A stretch of 64,000 nt of DNA from an uncultured Actinomycetes bacterium (GCA_900314875.1 OMWX01000004.1:1-64000), one strand, 5' to 3'. Positions 53,131 to 62,787 are shown, counted from the stretch's first letter. Numbers and translations: made by a program. Notes: generated by a model from the letters alone, not told the origin.

Positions 53131-54141
53131 ATGGTGATATCCGTGAAAAATCTGGATGTCAGATATAAAGACAAACATGCCGTCAAAAATGTTTCCTTTG
53201 AAGTGAGCAAAGGCGAGATTTTCGGCATGATAGGCTCCAATGGTGCCGGCAAGACCAGCGCAATCGAATGCATTGAAGGTCTCCGCTCGAATTGGTCGGG
53301 AACGATAAGCGTTTTGGGACTTGACCCGAGGCATGACAGAAAAAGTTTGAACAAGAAAATCGGCGTTCAGCTTCAGGAAACCTCATATCAGGACAAGGTT
53401 AAGGTATGCGAGCTGGGCAAACTGTTCGAAAGTTTTTACGACAACCCTGCTGATTTTGATGCTTTGCTGAAGAATTTCGGACTTGAGGAGAAGAAGAACT
53501 CCTATGTGGACAAACTGTCCGGCGGTCAGCGTCAGAAACTGTCGATTATTCTGGCTTTGATGGGGAAACCGCAAATCGTGTTCCTGGACGAGCTGACTAC
53601 AGGTCTGGATCCCAAGGCGAGACGCGATATTTGGGAGAAAATCAAGAGTCTGAAGGAAACCGGCGTAACCGTTTGCATGACAACGCATTTCATGGATGAA
53701 GCGGAATATCTGTGCGACAGAATCGCAATCATGCGGCAGGGAGAGATTGTCGCATTGGATACTCTGGATAATCTGGTCAAAAATTGCGGGCTTGCGGGCA
53801 AAATCACTTTCCGCAGCAGCGCTGTTTTGGATGTGTCGGAAATTTCTTCTTGGGATACCGTGGAAAAATGCGATCTTGCGAACGGCAAGTATTGCATTGT
53901 CTGCGACGCGGATGTTATCTTCGGCAAATTGAGCAATTATGCGGCGAAGCAGGGGATTCTTTTGGCTGATTTGAATATTGAGCATCCCGGCTTGGAAGAC
54001 GTTTTCTTTAAATATACGGGCGAAACTTTGTCCGATGAATCCGACGAATCCGACGAGTCTGACGGTTCGGGAGAGTCTGACGGCAAATCAGGCAAATCAG
54101 GCAAATTCGGCGGCAAATTTGCCGGCCGCAACAGGAAATAG
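53131..54141 (+). CDS. ABC exporter ATP-binding protein (DrrA/CcmA-type)
   Basis: A 336-residue ATPase with Walker A GSNGAGKTS (about residues 35-43), Q-loop QLQET, signature LSGGQRQKLSIILAL, Walker B IVFLDELTTGLD (Leu for the usual Pro in DEPT) and H-loop TTH, followed by the DrrA-type C-terminal domain. The tail is repetitive: DES units, then GKS/GKF units from 9-bp DNA repeats. Together with the permease 9 bp downstream it forms a drug/lipid/peptide exporter; the substrate is unknown. AAGGA lies about 12 nt before the ATG, rather far. Confidence 0.9.
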   Translation: MVISVKNLDVRYKDKHAVKNVSFEVSKGEIFGMIGSNGAGKTSAIECIEGLRSNWSGTISVLGLDPRHDRKSLNKKIGVQLQETSYQDKVKVCELGKLFESFYDNPADFDALLKNFGLEEKKNSYVDKLSGGQRQKLSIILALMGKPQIVFLDELTTGLDPKARRDIWEKIKSLKETGVTVCMTTHFMDEAEYLCDRIAIMRQGEIVALDTLDNLVKNCGLAGKITFRSSAVLDVSEISSWDTVEKCDLANGKYCIVCDADVIFGKLSNYAAKQGILLADLNIEHPGLEDVFFKYTGETLSDESDESDESDGSGESDGKSGKSGKFGGKFAGRNRK

Positions 54142-54150
54142 GGAGGAAAC

Positions 54151-54900
54151 ATGAAATCTCAGTTTCAGTGGCTTTCGATTGAATTTAAGTGCTATTTAAG
54201 AAATTTTCCGGCCATGTTTTTCTCGCTGGTTTTCCCGCCTTTGATGCTTATTATTTTCGGCGAATCTTACGGCAGCAAGCCGATGTATAACGGTCTGAAC
54301 GTGATTGACATTTCCGTGCCGGCTTACATTTGCATGATTATCTGCATAACCGGCATTATGTCTCTGCCTGTGACTTTGGCAACTTACCGCGAGAGAAAAA
54401 TTCTCAAGAGATTCAAGGCAACTCCGACAACTCCGACGCATATAATCGGCGGACAGCTTTTTGTAAATCTTGTTGTGGCGATTCTGGGAGCTTTTCTGCT
54501 GATTCTGACTGCGAAGGTCAGGTATGGTTTTAAGTTCAGCGGCAATATTTTGCTTGTATGTCTGGCTTTCCTGCTTAACGCTTTATGCTGTTTTGCAATC
54601 GGTTTTGCGATTGCAAGCTTTGCAAACGATTCGAAGTCTTCGTATGCGATTTCGAATGTCGTTTATTTCCCGATGATTTTTATTTCCGGCGCAATAATTC
54701 CGCTTGAAGTTATGTCCGATTCCATTCGAACCATTGCCAAATTTTTGCCGGCGACTTACGGCGTTGAAATAATGAAAGCGGCTTGGAACGACGGCTCGCT
54801 GTCGGGGCACGGCAAAGCAATTGCGATTCTGGCAGTTGTCACTGTCGTTTTCTCTGCGCTTTCTGCCGCATTCTTCAAATGGGATTCGGACAATGTCTGA
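54151..54900 (+). CDS. ABC-2 type permease (DrrB-like)
   Basis: A 249-residue membrane protein with six hydrophobic segments and the family hallmark YRERKILKRFKATPTTPTHIIGGQ after TM2, plus the VYFPMIFISGAIIPLE stretch and a final FLPATYGVEIMK before the last helix. GGAGG lies 5 nt before the ATG. It completes the exporter with the preceding ATPase. No dedicated regulator gene is adjacent; the upstream element with T13 is the only evident control region. Confidence 0.9.
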   Translation: MKSQFQWLSIEFKCYLRNFPAMFFSLVFPPLMLIIFGESYGSKPMYNGLNVIDISVPAYICMIICITGIMSLPVTLATYRERKILKRFKATPTTPTHIIGGQLFVNLVVAILGAFLLILTAKVRYGFKFSGNILLVCLAFLLNALCCFAIGFAIASFANDSKSSYAISNVVYFPMIFISGAIIPLEVMSDSIRTIAKFLPATYGVEIMKAAWNDGSLSGHGKAIAILAVVTVVFSALSAAFFKWDSDNV

Positions 54901-55003
54901 TTGACAGTGCCGGATTGACAATGCCTGATTCGAAAAATGCTTAAACGCAAATCCGCTTTCGGGGTAGGTTTTAAGATTCGGGCAACATATAATATAAGAA
55001 AGA

Positions 55004-55330
55004 ATGCAGGAACAGACAGCGAAAACGGGTGATCTTATGAATTTCGGCACAATCGTCAACGAGTCGGATCGTCGCGAAAGCGAATCGTCGTCGGGAACCT
55101 CGACATCGCTTTTGGAGCGTCCCGACACTGATGAAGAATCGAAAGCAGATGACGGAGCCGGCGACGGAGACCGTTTCGCACATTATGTTTCCAAAGACAG
55201 CGTGGAGCGTGCGCGCGCTTTGGGCCGTCCTGTGGTTGCCTTGTGCGGAAAAGTCTGGTTTCCCAAACATAATCCTGCAAACTATCCGGTCTGTCCGGAA
55301 TGCAAAAGCATATACAGTCAGATCGGCTGA
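55004..55330 (+). CDS. DUF3039 domain-containing protein
   Basis: A 108-residue actinobacterial protein. The C-terminal half has the family signature RFAHYVSKDSVERARALGRP, VVALCGKVWFP and CPECKSIY, with a probable zinc site from Cys/His residues; the N terminus is disordered and Ser/Asp-rich. A TATAAT box ends 10 nt before ATG 55004, leaving almost no leader; ATG 55037 with GGGTGA upstream is an alternative start. Function of the family is unknown. Confidence 0.8.
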   Translation: MQEQTAKTGDLMNFGTIVNESDRRESESSSGTSTSLLERPDTDEESKADDGAGDGDRFAHYVSKDSVERARALGRPVVALCGKVWFPKHNPANYPVCPECKSIYSQIG

Positions 55331-55381
55331 TATTTCAGTTGCAGAACAGCGTGAGGGCAATCGGTAAACATACGGGAAGAT

Positions 55382-56278
55382 ATGCGAAAAATCAGGAGTA
55401 TTCTCATAACTGCGGGCGGAACTTCCGAGCCGATAGACTCTGTTCGAAGCATTGCAAATAAAGGAACCGGAAAGCTGGGCAGTCTGATTGCAGACTGCCT
55501 GGTTGAACGTTGCCGGGCTGAAAATTATATGATTGAGCGCAGTTCGGCTGAGCGCAGTTCAATTGAGTCCGATCTTGCAAAACCTCGAACAAACTCGCTG
55601 AATTTCATTCAGACCGACATTTATTACGTTCACGCAAAAGGCGCGATTCTTCCCAAAGCGGCTGAGCGTTCGGCTGAGCGAAGCGAAAATGTGCGGATTA
55701 AAACTGTACAGGTCGAAACCGTTTCGCAATTGTTCGAAGCTGTCGAAAATATTCTTGAACAGGCTGCCCCGGATGCGATTATTCATTCAATGGCAGTAAG
55801 CGACTACAAAACAAAAGCGTTCGTCAGTCTGTCAGACCTTTTTAAAGCGGCAAAAACAGCAGGCAGCGAAAAAGAATTTATTGAAAAAACAGTTTCTCGC
55901 AATCTTGCCCGTCCCGGCGCAAAGATTTCTTCTCAAAACGAAAATCCTGCGATTTTGCTTGAAAAAACGCCGAAAATGCTTCCGATGTTTTGTCAGCGCT
56001 GTCCTGAAGCGGTTATCGTCGGATTTAAATTGCTGAGCGGAAAAACAGATGAAGAGCTTATAGAAGTCGGCAGAACTCTGCTTGAGAAAGCCGGCTGCGA
56101 TTATGTTTTCGCGAACGATTATGCGCATATTGCGGACGGAAACCACAAAGGATATCTGATCGGAAAAGAATCGAATATCGAACAGATTGAAGGAAAAGAA
56201 AATATCGCTCAAAAAATTGCGCAGATTGCAGCGGCAGCGCATATTGCGGCGGAAAACAGAAAGGGGCGCCGCCCTTGA
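55382..56278 (+). CDS. coaB: Phosphopantothenate--cysteine ligase, stand-alone
   Basis: A 298-residue CoaB-type protein joining cysteine to 4'-phosphopantothenate. It opens with ITAGGTSEPIDSVRSIANKGTGKLGS, the nucleotide-binding start of the streptococcal stand-alone type, and has the IIHSMAVSDYKTK and VIVGFKLLSGKTDEEL regions and the late FANDYAHI motif. A repetitive RSSAERSS stretch lies near residue 55. It overlaps coaC by 4 nt (TTGA). Most actinobacteria carry a fused CoaBC, so the split form is noteworthy. Confidence 0.9.
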   Translation: MRKIRSILITAGGTSEPIDSVRSIANKGTGKLGSLIADCLVERCRAENYMIERSSAERSSIESDLAKPRTNSLNFIQTDIYYVHAKGAILPKAAERSAERSENVRIKTVQVETVSQLFEAVENILEQAAPDAIIHSMAVSDYKTKAFVSLSDLFKAAKTAGSEKEFIEKTVSRNLARPGAKISSQNENPAILLEKTPKMLPMFCQRCPEAVIVGFKLLSGKTDEELIEVGRTLLEKAGCDYVFANDYAHIADGNHKGYLIGKESNIEQIEGKENIAQKIAQIAAAAHIAAENRKGRRP

Positions 56279-56838
56279 AAAAAACTGGAAAAAACATAAT
56301 TCTGGGCGTTACCGGAAGCATAGCTGCGTACAAAGCGGCTGACATAGCGCGAAAACTTGCAAAAAACGGTCATAATGTTCAGGCGATTCTTACGAAAAAC
56401 GGAAGCAGATTCATCACTGCGGAAACTTTGGAAACTCTGACCGGAAACAAGGTTTACGAAGATACTTTCGATTCGAAGCGGCTTTCACGGACGGAACATA
56501 TTGCGCTTGCGAAAAAAGCTGATATTGCAGTCGTTGCTCCGGCGACGGCGAACCTGATAGCAAAAGCTGCTGCGGGAATTGCCGACGATATGCTGACAAC
56601 CGTAATGCTTGCGCTGAAAAACACGCCTGTGCTCATAGCTCCCGCCATGAATACTGCGATGTATGAAAATCCGATAACGCAAAGAAACATACGGAGTTTA
56701 ACCGAATTCGGGTTCGAATTTATCGAGCCGAGAGAAGCTGAACTGGCTTGCTCGGACACCGGGAAGGGCGCTCTCGCGCAAGTCGATGACATAATCGATC
56801 GCATTGAAAAGGTTTTGCAACAGGCAAAGGAACAGTAA
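56275..56838 (+). CDS. coaC: Phosphopantothenoylcysteine decarboxylase, stand-alone
   Basis: A 187-residue flavoprotein of the HFCD family. It starts GVTGSIAAYKAADIARKL; the catalytic His is in RTEHIALAKKAD, followed by VVAPATANLIAKAAAGIADDMLT, the PAMN motif (IAPAMNTAMYENP) and the Cys of ELACSDTGKGA. The TTG start overlaps the coaB stop and has AAGGGG upstream. Together with CoaB it makes 4'-phosphopantetheine, the substrate of CoaD encoded 7 kb away. Confidence 0.93.
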   Translation: MKKTGKNIILGVTGSIAAYKAADIARKLAKNGHNVQAILTKNGSRFITAETLETLTGNKVYEDTFDSKRLSRTEHIALAKKADIAVVAPATANLIAKAAAGIADDMLTTVMLALKNTPVLIAPAMNTAMYENPITQRNIRSLTEFGFEFIEPREAELACSDTGKGALAQVDDIIDRIEKVLQQAKEQ

Positions 56839-56842
56839 AAAA

Positions 56843-56872
56843 AAAAGCATGCTTTCCCAAGCATGCTTTTTG
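56843..56872. terminator. Bidirectional terminator between coaC and pncB
   Basis: AAAAGCATGCTT and AAGCATGCTTTT form a perfect 12-bp stem around TCCC, flanked by A10 and T5 runs, between convergent genes. Confidence 0.95.
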
Positions 56873-56933
56873 TGTCTGATGCGTCTGCCCGATCTGCCGT
56901 CTGCTGTATCAGCCGCGTATTGCTGTGCAGCGT

Positions 56934-58349
56934 TTACTGCATATCTTGCATATTCTGCACATAGACGGGCAAAGCGTCTTCTCCGTCGGTCAGAGACAAA
57001 GCTCTTATCGGCAGAGTTTCCAAAGACTGAGCGCGCACATCGCGAGCGCGGAACAGAGCATCGTGCCCTATAAATGACTCGTCGATTTCGCCTCGGTCAA
57101 CAACCGTCACATATAAATCGCGAAGTTCGCCGTGAAGAATATCGTCGGGAATATTTGCGTTTGCAAGCAAATCTGTCTTCGGGTCGGGCGTGTTGAGCGT
57201 CTGCTCGCTTCCGCACAGAATAATTTCAGCGTTTGCACGCAAGCCGCCTCTGCTTCCCTCAGCCGGTTTGTTTTCGTCTGCAAAACAGCGCATCGGACGT
57301 TTTCTCCATCCGACGGTGGCTTTGCCTGCAGATTTTTTTGCGACCGGATACATATTTCCGTCGCTCCCTTCGCGTTCGACCAGTTTGTAAACCAGGTTGG
57401 AAGTAGGATGTCCCGAGCCGGTTACCAGACGGGTTCCCACGCCGTAAAAATCAATGGGGGCGGATTGTAAAGCCGCAATAGCGTATTCATCCAGATCGCC
57501 GGTGACGGTGACGGTAGTTTTTGTCGCGCCGGCATCGTCGAGCTTCTTGCGGACATGTCGGGCAAGAGAGCTCAAGTCTCCTGAATCTATTCTGATTCCG
57601 CCCAGTTCGGCGCCTGCTATTTCGATTGCGGTTTCTATTGCTTTATCGATATCGTATGTGTCGGAAAGCAGCACGGTTTTTACGCCCAGAGATTCGACCT
57701 GAGAGGAGAAGGCTTCGTATTCGCTGTCGTGCACAAGCGTAAAAGCGTGCGCGGCCGTTCCGATGCAGTTTAAACCGTATTTAATTGAAGCTGCGATGTT
57801 TGCGGTTCCCGTGAATCCGCCGATAATCGCGGATCTGCTCGCTGCGATTGCCGAATGTTCTTCGGTTCTTCTGCCGCCCATGTCTACGCAGTTTCGTCCT
57901 CCTGCGGCCGAGGTCATGCGCGAAGCGGCTGCTGCGACAGACGTATCGTAATTCAAAACGCTTAAAAACAGGGTTTCAAGCAAAACGCATTCGCCGAATG
58001 TTCCTTCGACCTGAACGATCGGAGACTGCGAAAAATATGTTTCGCCCTCGCGGTATGCGCGAATCGTGCCGGAAAAATGATAGTTTTCAAGCCATTTTGC
58101 GGTTTCGTCTGAGATAAAATTATTGTCGCGCAAAAAGCCTATTTCCGATTCTTTCGGGCGAAAATCCTTCAAATATTCTGCAATTCTTCCGATTCCGGCG
58201 ACGACTCCGTACCGTCTGCCGTAGGGAAGATGTCTTGCGAAGATATTGAAAATGCATTTGCGGTTTGCAGTGCCGTCTTTTAAAGAGGCGTTCAGCATCG
58301 TGTATTCATACAGGTCGGTCATAACTGCCGGCGAAAACTCGCAACTCAT
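56934..58349 (-). CDS. pncB: Nicotinate phosphoribosyltransferase
   Basis: A 471-residue enzyme of NAD salvage that converts nicotinate and PRPP to NaMN. Family motifs are MTDLYEYTM at the start, VDMGGRRTEEHSA, the GTAAHAFTLVHDSEYEAF segment and IRIDSGDLSSLARHVRKKLD, then YGVGTRLVTGS. Length is normal for the longer bacterial type. GGAGG lies close before the ATG. The C terminus carries a PLAN-like end region and a Gln/Met tail. Monocistronic and convergent with coaBC. Confidence 0.95.
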   Translation of the reverse strand: MSCEFSPAVMTDLYEYTMLNASLKDGTANRKCIFNIFARHLPYGRRYGVVAGIGRIAEYLKDFRPKESEIGFLRDNNFISDETAKWLENYHFSGTIRAYREGETYFSQSPIVQVEGTFGECVLLETLFLSVLNYDTSVAAAASRMTSAAGGRNCVDMGGRRTEEHSAIAASRSAIIGGFTGTANIAASIKYGLNCIGTAAHAFTLVHDSEYEAFSSQVESLGVKTVLLSDTYDIDKAIETAIEIAGAELGGIRIDSGDLSSLARHVRKKLDDAGATKTTVTVTGDLDEYAIAALQSAPIDFYGVGTRLVTGSGHPTSNLVYKLVEREGSDGNMYPVAKKSAGKATVGWRKRPMRCFADENKPAEGSRGGLRANAEIILCGSEQTLNTPDPKTDLLANANIPDDILHGELRDLYVTVVDRGEIDESFIGHDALFRARDVRAQSLETLPIRALSLTDGEDALPVYVQNMQDMQ

Positions 58350-58432
58350 TTTTCCTCCTGTCGCTGCGGATTGCGAAAGTAGATGAATCGATTTTATCGC
58401 GAATGGCGTCGGCAGGGAATGCGGGCGCGAAA

Positions 58433-59086
58433 TTACCTGCCTTTATGCGTTTCTCCAGTCAGCGCGGTTTTGGCCGGCAGCGCTGCGTCAATCGCATAAA
58501 TAATGTATCCGAGAACGACAAAAGCAGCTGCGTATAAAACGATATTCTGTAAAAATTGCTGCACTGAAATATTCTTCAAATCGATGAAACCGTAGGGATA
58601 CGGGCTTCCGTTGTCCAAAAGATTCGAATTTGGAAAAATCGCAGCGCGAATCAAAATGAAAACAAGGTAAACAGGGAAATAAATCATCCAGAAAAGAGGC
58701 ATTTTCGCAGTCATTCTGCGGTGTTCGTCGAAAAGAAGGAAATCGATTCCGGCCATAATCGGATTAACAATATGCAGAAGAATGATGCAGGGGATCGGAC
58801 CGACTTTCAAAGAGGCATTCAGATCGGCGGGAGGCAAAGCAAGCCATGCGGCCAGCCCTGTGACCGCGATATCCAGAGTAATCATTCCCTTAAGCCATGC
58901 CGGCGGCTGGATTCCTTTGATTAATGTGGCAACTCCCGCCCAAAACATTACGAAGCCCAAAATAATATTCGACTGATATGTGAAAAAAGCCAGATGTTTC
59001 ACTTGTCCGTGCGTGATGATTCCGCGGCAGCCGGCCAGGCAGAAAAATGCGGATACAAACCTGTAGAACGATACGAAAAATTTCAT
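58433..59086 (-). CDS. Pr6Pr-family membrane protein
   Basis: A 217-residue integral membrane protein with six hydrophobic segments. It matches the Pr6Pr/FAR-17a-like pattern: FFTYQSNIILGFVMFWAG after TM1, LLHIVNPIMAGIDFLLFD, the YFPVYLVFILIR helix and SPYPYGFIDL before the last helix. ATG 59086 lies before the conserved start (MKFFVSFYRFVSAFFCLAG); no ribosome site is seen, and a 7-bp stem TGCCCGG/CCGGGCA lies 15-38 nt upstream. Function unknown. Confidence 0.78.
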   Translation of the reverse strand: MKFFVSFYRFVSAFFCLAGCRGIITHGQVKHLAFFTYQSNIILGFVMFWAGVATLIKGIQPPAWLKGMITLDIAVTGLAAWLALPPADLNASLKVGPIPCIILLHIVNPIMAGIDFLLFDEHRRMTAKMPLFWMIYFPVYLVFILIRAAIFPNSNLLDNGSPYPYGFIDLKNISVQQFLQNIVLYAAAFVVLGYIIYAIDAALPAKTALTGETHKGR

Positions 59087-59223
59087 AGAAACAAGTAAAT
59101 ATGCCCGGGATGACAAAGCCGGGCAACGCGCAATGTAAAATTTGATTATTGAATTAAAGATCATCGGCTGCGCGACGGTTTATCGCAAGCAGCGGCAGAG
59201 AAACGACATCTGAGGAGCGGGAA

Positions 59224-59961
59224 ATGACACAAATTAGACGCGCTGACGGCAGGGCTGCAAACGAACTGCGAAAAGTGAAAATTACGCGCAATTTCACGGA
59301 CGTTCCCGAAGGGTCGGTTCTGATTGAATGCGGAAATACGCGAGTTATGTGCACTGCGACGTTTTCGACTGTCGTGCCCAGATGGCGCAGAGACAGCGGA
59401 CTGGGCTGGGTGACAGCCGAATACGCAATGCTTCCCAGAGCGACCGCACAGAGAACCGATCGCGAATCGGTAAAAGGAAAAATCGGCGGAAGAACGCATG
59501 AAATAAGCCGTCTTATCGGCAGGTGCCTTCGCGGAGTCATTGACATGAAGGCTTTGGGCGAAAATCAGATTCAGATTGACTGCGATGTTCTGCAGGCTGA
59601 CGGCGGCACGCGAACAGCCTCGATAACCGGAGCGTATGTCGCGCTCGCGGACGCAATCGCCTGGGCGAAGAAAAACAAGTTTATAAAAGCAGACGCGAAA
59701 GTGCTTAAAGACAGTGTTTCTGCGGTTTCAGTGGGCGTGGTCAAAGGGGTTCCCGTACTGGATTTGCCTTATGTCGAAGACAGTGCCGCAATGACGGATA
59801 TGAATGTTGCAATGACCGGAAGCGGCGAGTTTATTGAGGTTCAGGGCACTGCGGAGAATAAACCGTACAGCAGAGCCGAGCTTAACGCGCTGCTTGATTT
59901 GGCAGAAAAAGGCAATCGGATTCTTATGCAGGCGCAGAAAGAGGCTTTGGAGAAAGTTTGA
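59224..59961 (+). CDS. rph: Ribonuclease PH
   Basis: A 245-residue phosphorolytic exoribonuclease that trims tRNA 3' ends. It has [53 protein letters not shown], the phosphate-binding [14 protein letters not shown] and the C-terminal [25 protein letters not shown] lies 6 nt before the ATG. It forms a pair with rdgB 33 bp downstream, a common order. Confidence 0.96.
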   Translation: MTQIRRADGRAANELRKVKITRNFTDVPEGSVLIECGNTRVMCTATFSTVVPRWRRDSGLGWVTAEYAMLPRATAQRTDRESVKGKIGGRTHEISRLIGRCLRGVIDMKALGENQIQIDCDVLQADGGTRTASITGAYVALADAIAWAKKNKFIKADAKVLKDSVSAVSVGVVKGVPVLDLPYVEDSAAMTDMNVAMTGSGEFIEVQGTAENKPYSRAELNALLDLAEKGNRILMQAQKEALEKV

Positions 59962-59994
59962 TATTTGATTTTAAAACGAGAAAAGGAGAGCGCA

Positions 59995-60741
59995 ATGAAT
60001 GACAAAACAGCGCCTGACAAAACGAATGACAGCGCAAACGATAAGATTCGAATCGTTTTGGCGACCCATAATGAAGGCAAACTGCCCGAAGTTATCAGCA
60101 TTCTTAAGGAGAAATTGGGAAAAAAAGCAGACAGAATCGAGCTTGTTACCGCAGGATCGCTTAATTTGCCCGACCCTGTCGAAGACGGAACGACTTTCAG
60201 TGAAAACGCTTTGATAAAAGCGCGTTTTGTCGCCCGACAGACGGGTCTGCCGGCTTTGGCTGACGATTCGGGGCTTATCGCGGATGTGATGGGCGCGGCT
60301 CCCGGAATTTTGTCGTCCAGATGGGCAGGAAAGCACGGAGACGACGAAGCCAACAACAAGCTGCTGCTTTCTCAGCTTGAAGATATTCCCGACGACAAGC
60401 GGACTGCCAGATTCAGGTGCGCGGCCGCGCTTGCGGTTCCTGCGAAAAAGGCGGGTTCTGCGGGTTCTGCCGAATTTGACGCTGCCGAATTCGATATCGA
60501 TTGGCAAGCTGTCGAAACCGGCGAAATGCCCGGCCGCATTATTCGCTCTGAGCGCGGCGAAAACGGGTTCGGGTACGACCCGATTTTTGTGCCCGACGAG
60601 CAGGAAGCTGCGAAAAATTCCGACGCTGATATAAGCGAATATTTGACATCCGCGCAACTTTCATCCGAGCAGAAAAATGCGATTTCTCACAGAGGAAAAG
60701 CCGTTCGCGCGATTGCCGAACATGTGGGAAAACTGCTCTGA
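59995..60741 (+). CDS. rdgB: dITP/XTP pyrophosphatase (RdgB/HAM1 family)
   Basis: A 248-residue house-cleaning enzyme that hydrolyses dITP and XTP. It has LATHNEGKLPEV at the N terminus, PDPVEDGTTFSENALIKAR, LADDSGLIADVMGAAPGILSSRWAG, the FGYDPIF core and the closing SHRGKAVRAIAEHV. Two short Ala/Ser/Glu repeat insertions occur (KKAGSAGSAEFDAAEFD and QEAAKNSDADISEYL). ATG 59995 is chosen for the AAGGAG 6 nt upstream; the frame opens earlier at 59965. Confidence 0.93.
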   Translation: MNDKTAPDKTNDSANDKIRIVLATHNEGKLPEVISILKEKLGKKADRIELVTAGSLNLPDPVEDGTTFSENALIKARFVARQTGLPALADDSGLIADVMGAAPGILSSRWAGKHGDDEANNKLLLSQLEDIPDDKRTARFRCAAALAVPAKKAGSAGSAEFDAAEFDIDWQAVETGEMPGRIIRSERGENGFGYDPIFVPDEQEAAKNSDADISEYLTSAQLSSEQKNAISHRGKAVRAIAEHVGKLL

Positions 60742-60813
60742 TTTCGCGGCTTAATCTCTGAATTGCTGCTGAATTATCAATCAAATCAATACGGAAAGGT
60801 ATCGATCAGACAT

Positions 60814-62160
60814 ATGAGTTCGTTTGTTTTTGCGGCTCTTGAACCTGAAGAGTTTGACGAATTCGGCAAAACGTCTCCGCAGGGAAATTTTCAGCAGACT
60901 TCCCGAATGGGACTGCTTCGCGCAAAGCATGGATCGCAGGTTAAATATTTCGGCGTAAAATCCGGAGAAAAAATCGTCGCTGCTGCCGCAATGGAGTTTC
61001 GCAAGGCGAGATCAGGCACGAAATGCAGTATCTGCGACGGACCGCTGTGCGATTTGAACAATGCCGAACTGACCGAATTTTTCTTTTCTAATCTGAAAAA
61101 AGCAGTAAAAGAACAAAAAGCGGTAAGCCTTGAAATAACGCCGGAAACCGTGTATTGCAAGCGTGATTCGAACGGAGAACAGATCGGCGAAAAAAATAAC
61201 GGAATCGTTGAAAATCTTGCGAATGCGGGTTTTGTTCACACGGGATTTACAAAAGGATATACCGCAGTTCCGCGCTGGAGATACGTTAAGGATGTTTCGC
61301 AGTTTGCCGATGAAAAACAGCTGCTGAAAAGTTATGACAAACGCACCCAGTGGAGCGTGAAACGTTCCCGCTCTATGGGCGTGAAAATTCGCGAACTTTC
61401 GCTTGACGAGCTTGAAATTTTTTCGAATATCGAAGAACAGACCGCGCAAAGACGAGGTTTCAAGGCGCGAAATGCGCAGTATTTCAGGGATTTTGCGCTG
61501 TGTTTTAAAGATAAAGTTCATTATGTCGTCGCATATGTCGATTGTGCGGAATTTCTTGAACAGTCTCGCGCGAAAATGTTGGAAACTGAAGAAAAAGTGC
61601 GCAAAATTCGCGAAAAAATTCAAAATCGCGAAACGACGAAGCTGGTTCGCGCTCTGGGCGAGGAAGAACGCAATCTTCAAGCTGCCAAACGCAGGTTTGA
61701 CGAAGCGCAAAAACTGGCAGAACAGTCGAAAGGGCAGTCGAAGGAGCTCTTTTCAGGTCAGGCGCGGGATTATCGCGATTCGCAGTGCGACTCGCAGCGT
61801 TCTTCACAGACCTCTTTGCAGTCCGGAATCGTAACGGTCGCGGCTTCCATGTTCGTCGAACACCCCCGCGAAGTCGTTTATCTGTTTTCGGGAAGCATTG
61901 AAGAATACAAGTCTTTTTACGGTCCTGTTCTGATCCAGCATTGGGCGATGGAGAATCTGTGTCTTAAAAATAGAATCGGAAGATATAATTTTTATGGAAT
62001 TTCAGGCGTTTTCGACGATCCTGACGACGAAGGCAGGGGAGTGCTGGAGTTTAAGCAGGGATTCGGCGGTTATGTCGAGGAACTTGCCGGCGAATTTGAA
62101 ATGCCCGTGCGTCCGCTTCTGTACAAGGTTTCGCAGGCGGCCGGAAAGATTCTGGGGTGA
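60814..62160 (+). CDS. Fem/MurM-type aminoacyl-tRNA-dependent peptidoglycan ligase
   Basis: A 448-residue Fem-family transferase that adds amino acids from tRNA to lipid II for the interpeptide bridge. Two GNAT-like halves are seen: GNFQQTSRMGLLRAKHG near the N terminus, VHTGFTKGYTAVPRWRYV and LKSYDKRTQWSVKRSRSMGVKIREL, then FVEHPREVVYLFSGS, LIQHWAMENLCLKN and FKQGFGGYVEELAGEFEMPV. Between the halves lies a tRNA-binding coiled-coil arm (about residues 255-320) and a Ser/Gln-rich loop (RDSQCDSQRSSQTSLQS). Start ATG 60814 lacks a near ribosome site. It precedes DUF5701 by 9 bp. Confidence 0.88.
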   Translation: MSSFVFAALEPEEFDEFGKTSPQGNFQQTSRMGLLRAKHGSQVKYFGVKSGEKIVAAAAMEFRKARSGTKCSICDGPLCDLNNAELTEFFFSNLKKAVKEQKAVSLEITPETVYCKRDSNGEQIGEKNNGIVENLANAGFVHTGFTKGYTAVPRWRYVKDVSQFADEKQLLKSYDKRTQWSVKRSRSMGVKIRELSLDELEIFSNIEEQTAQRRGFKARNAQYFRDFALCFKDKVHYVVAYVDCAEFLEQSRAKMLETEEKVRKIREKIQNRETTKLVRALGEEERNLQAAKRRFDEAQKLAEQSKGQSKELFSGQARDYRDSQCDSQRSSQTSLQSGIVTVAASMFVEHPREVVYLFSGSIEEYKSFYGPVLIQHWAMENLCLKNRIGRYNFYGISGVFDDPDDEGRGVLEFKQGFGGYVEELAGEFEMPVRPLLYKVSQAAGKILG

Positions 62161-62169
62161 AGGAGAAAA

Positions 62170-62787
62170 ATGAGCGATTCGTCTGACGCGATAAACGACC
62201 AGCTTGAGCGCATTGTCGCATTGGGTTATCCGGATGTGGCGGATCTGACTGCGAATGCTTTTCGCGCTTTGGCTCGTCCGCTTTTGAAAGCCCTGGAAAA
62301 AACCGAATTGGGAACCGATATTCTGCTGGTGCCGAATCGCGAGCTGGTTTCCCCGGAATCTCTTATTTCCAGAACAAGCATTAACAGGCGCGCGGGTTTC
62401 ACCACAATGCCTGCACGCGATATCGTAAGTTTTCTGCCGCTGAACGGGCTTGAGCCTCCCGAAGGGCCGTTCTATCTGGTTGTCGAACCGCATACGGGCA
62501 CATGCTATACGAATCGCGAACCCGATGCGGCATACCGGCTTTTGGAAACAAACTCGCATTTGCCGCTGACCTTGGAAGAAGGCTTGGCAATCGCTACTCA
62601 GCACCCGGAATGGCTCGAAGTGAAAAACGGCTTCAATCTGCTCGGCTCTCGCAGCGCGGACGGGCGCGTGCCCAGCATTTGGATGAGCCAGTCGGCTCCG
62701 CGTCTGGGATTCATCTGGCCAAACAGCCGCCACACTTGGCTCGGCAACGCATTTTGCATTGACCGCGCCGGCGCGGCTCTGTTCTGA
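62170..62787 (+). CDS. DUF5701 family protein
   Basis: A 205-residue soluble protein with LEKTELGTDILLVPNRELVSPESLI and a FYLVVEPHTGTCYTNREPDAA core, ending TWLGNAFCIDRAGAALF, as in actinobacterial DUF5701 proteins. AAGGAG lies 6 nt before the ATG, and only 9 bp separate it from the Fem-type ligase gene, so the two are likely cotranscribed. No function is known for the family. Confidence 0.7.
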   Translation: MSDSSDAINDQLERIVALGYPDVADLTANAFRALARPLLKALEKTELGTDILLVPNRELVSPESLISRTSINRRAGFTTMPARDIVSFLPLNGLEPPEGPFYLVVEPHTGTCYTNREPDAAYRLLETNSHLPLTLEEGLAIATQHPEWLEVKNGFNLLGSRSADGRVPSIWMSQSAPRLGFIWPNSRHTWLGNAFCIDRAGAALF

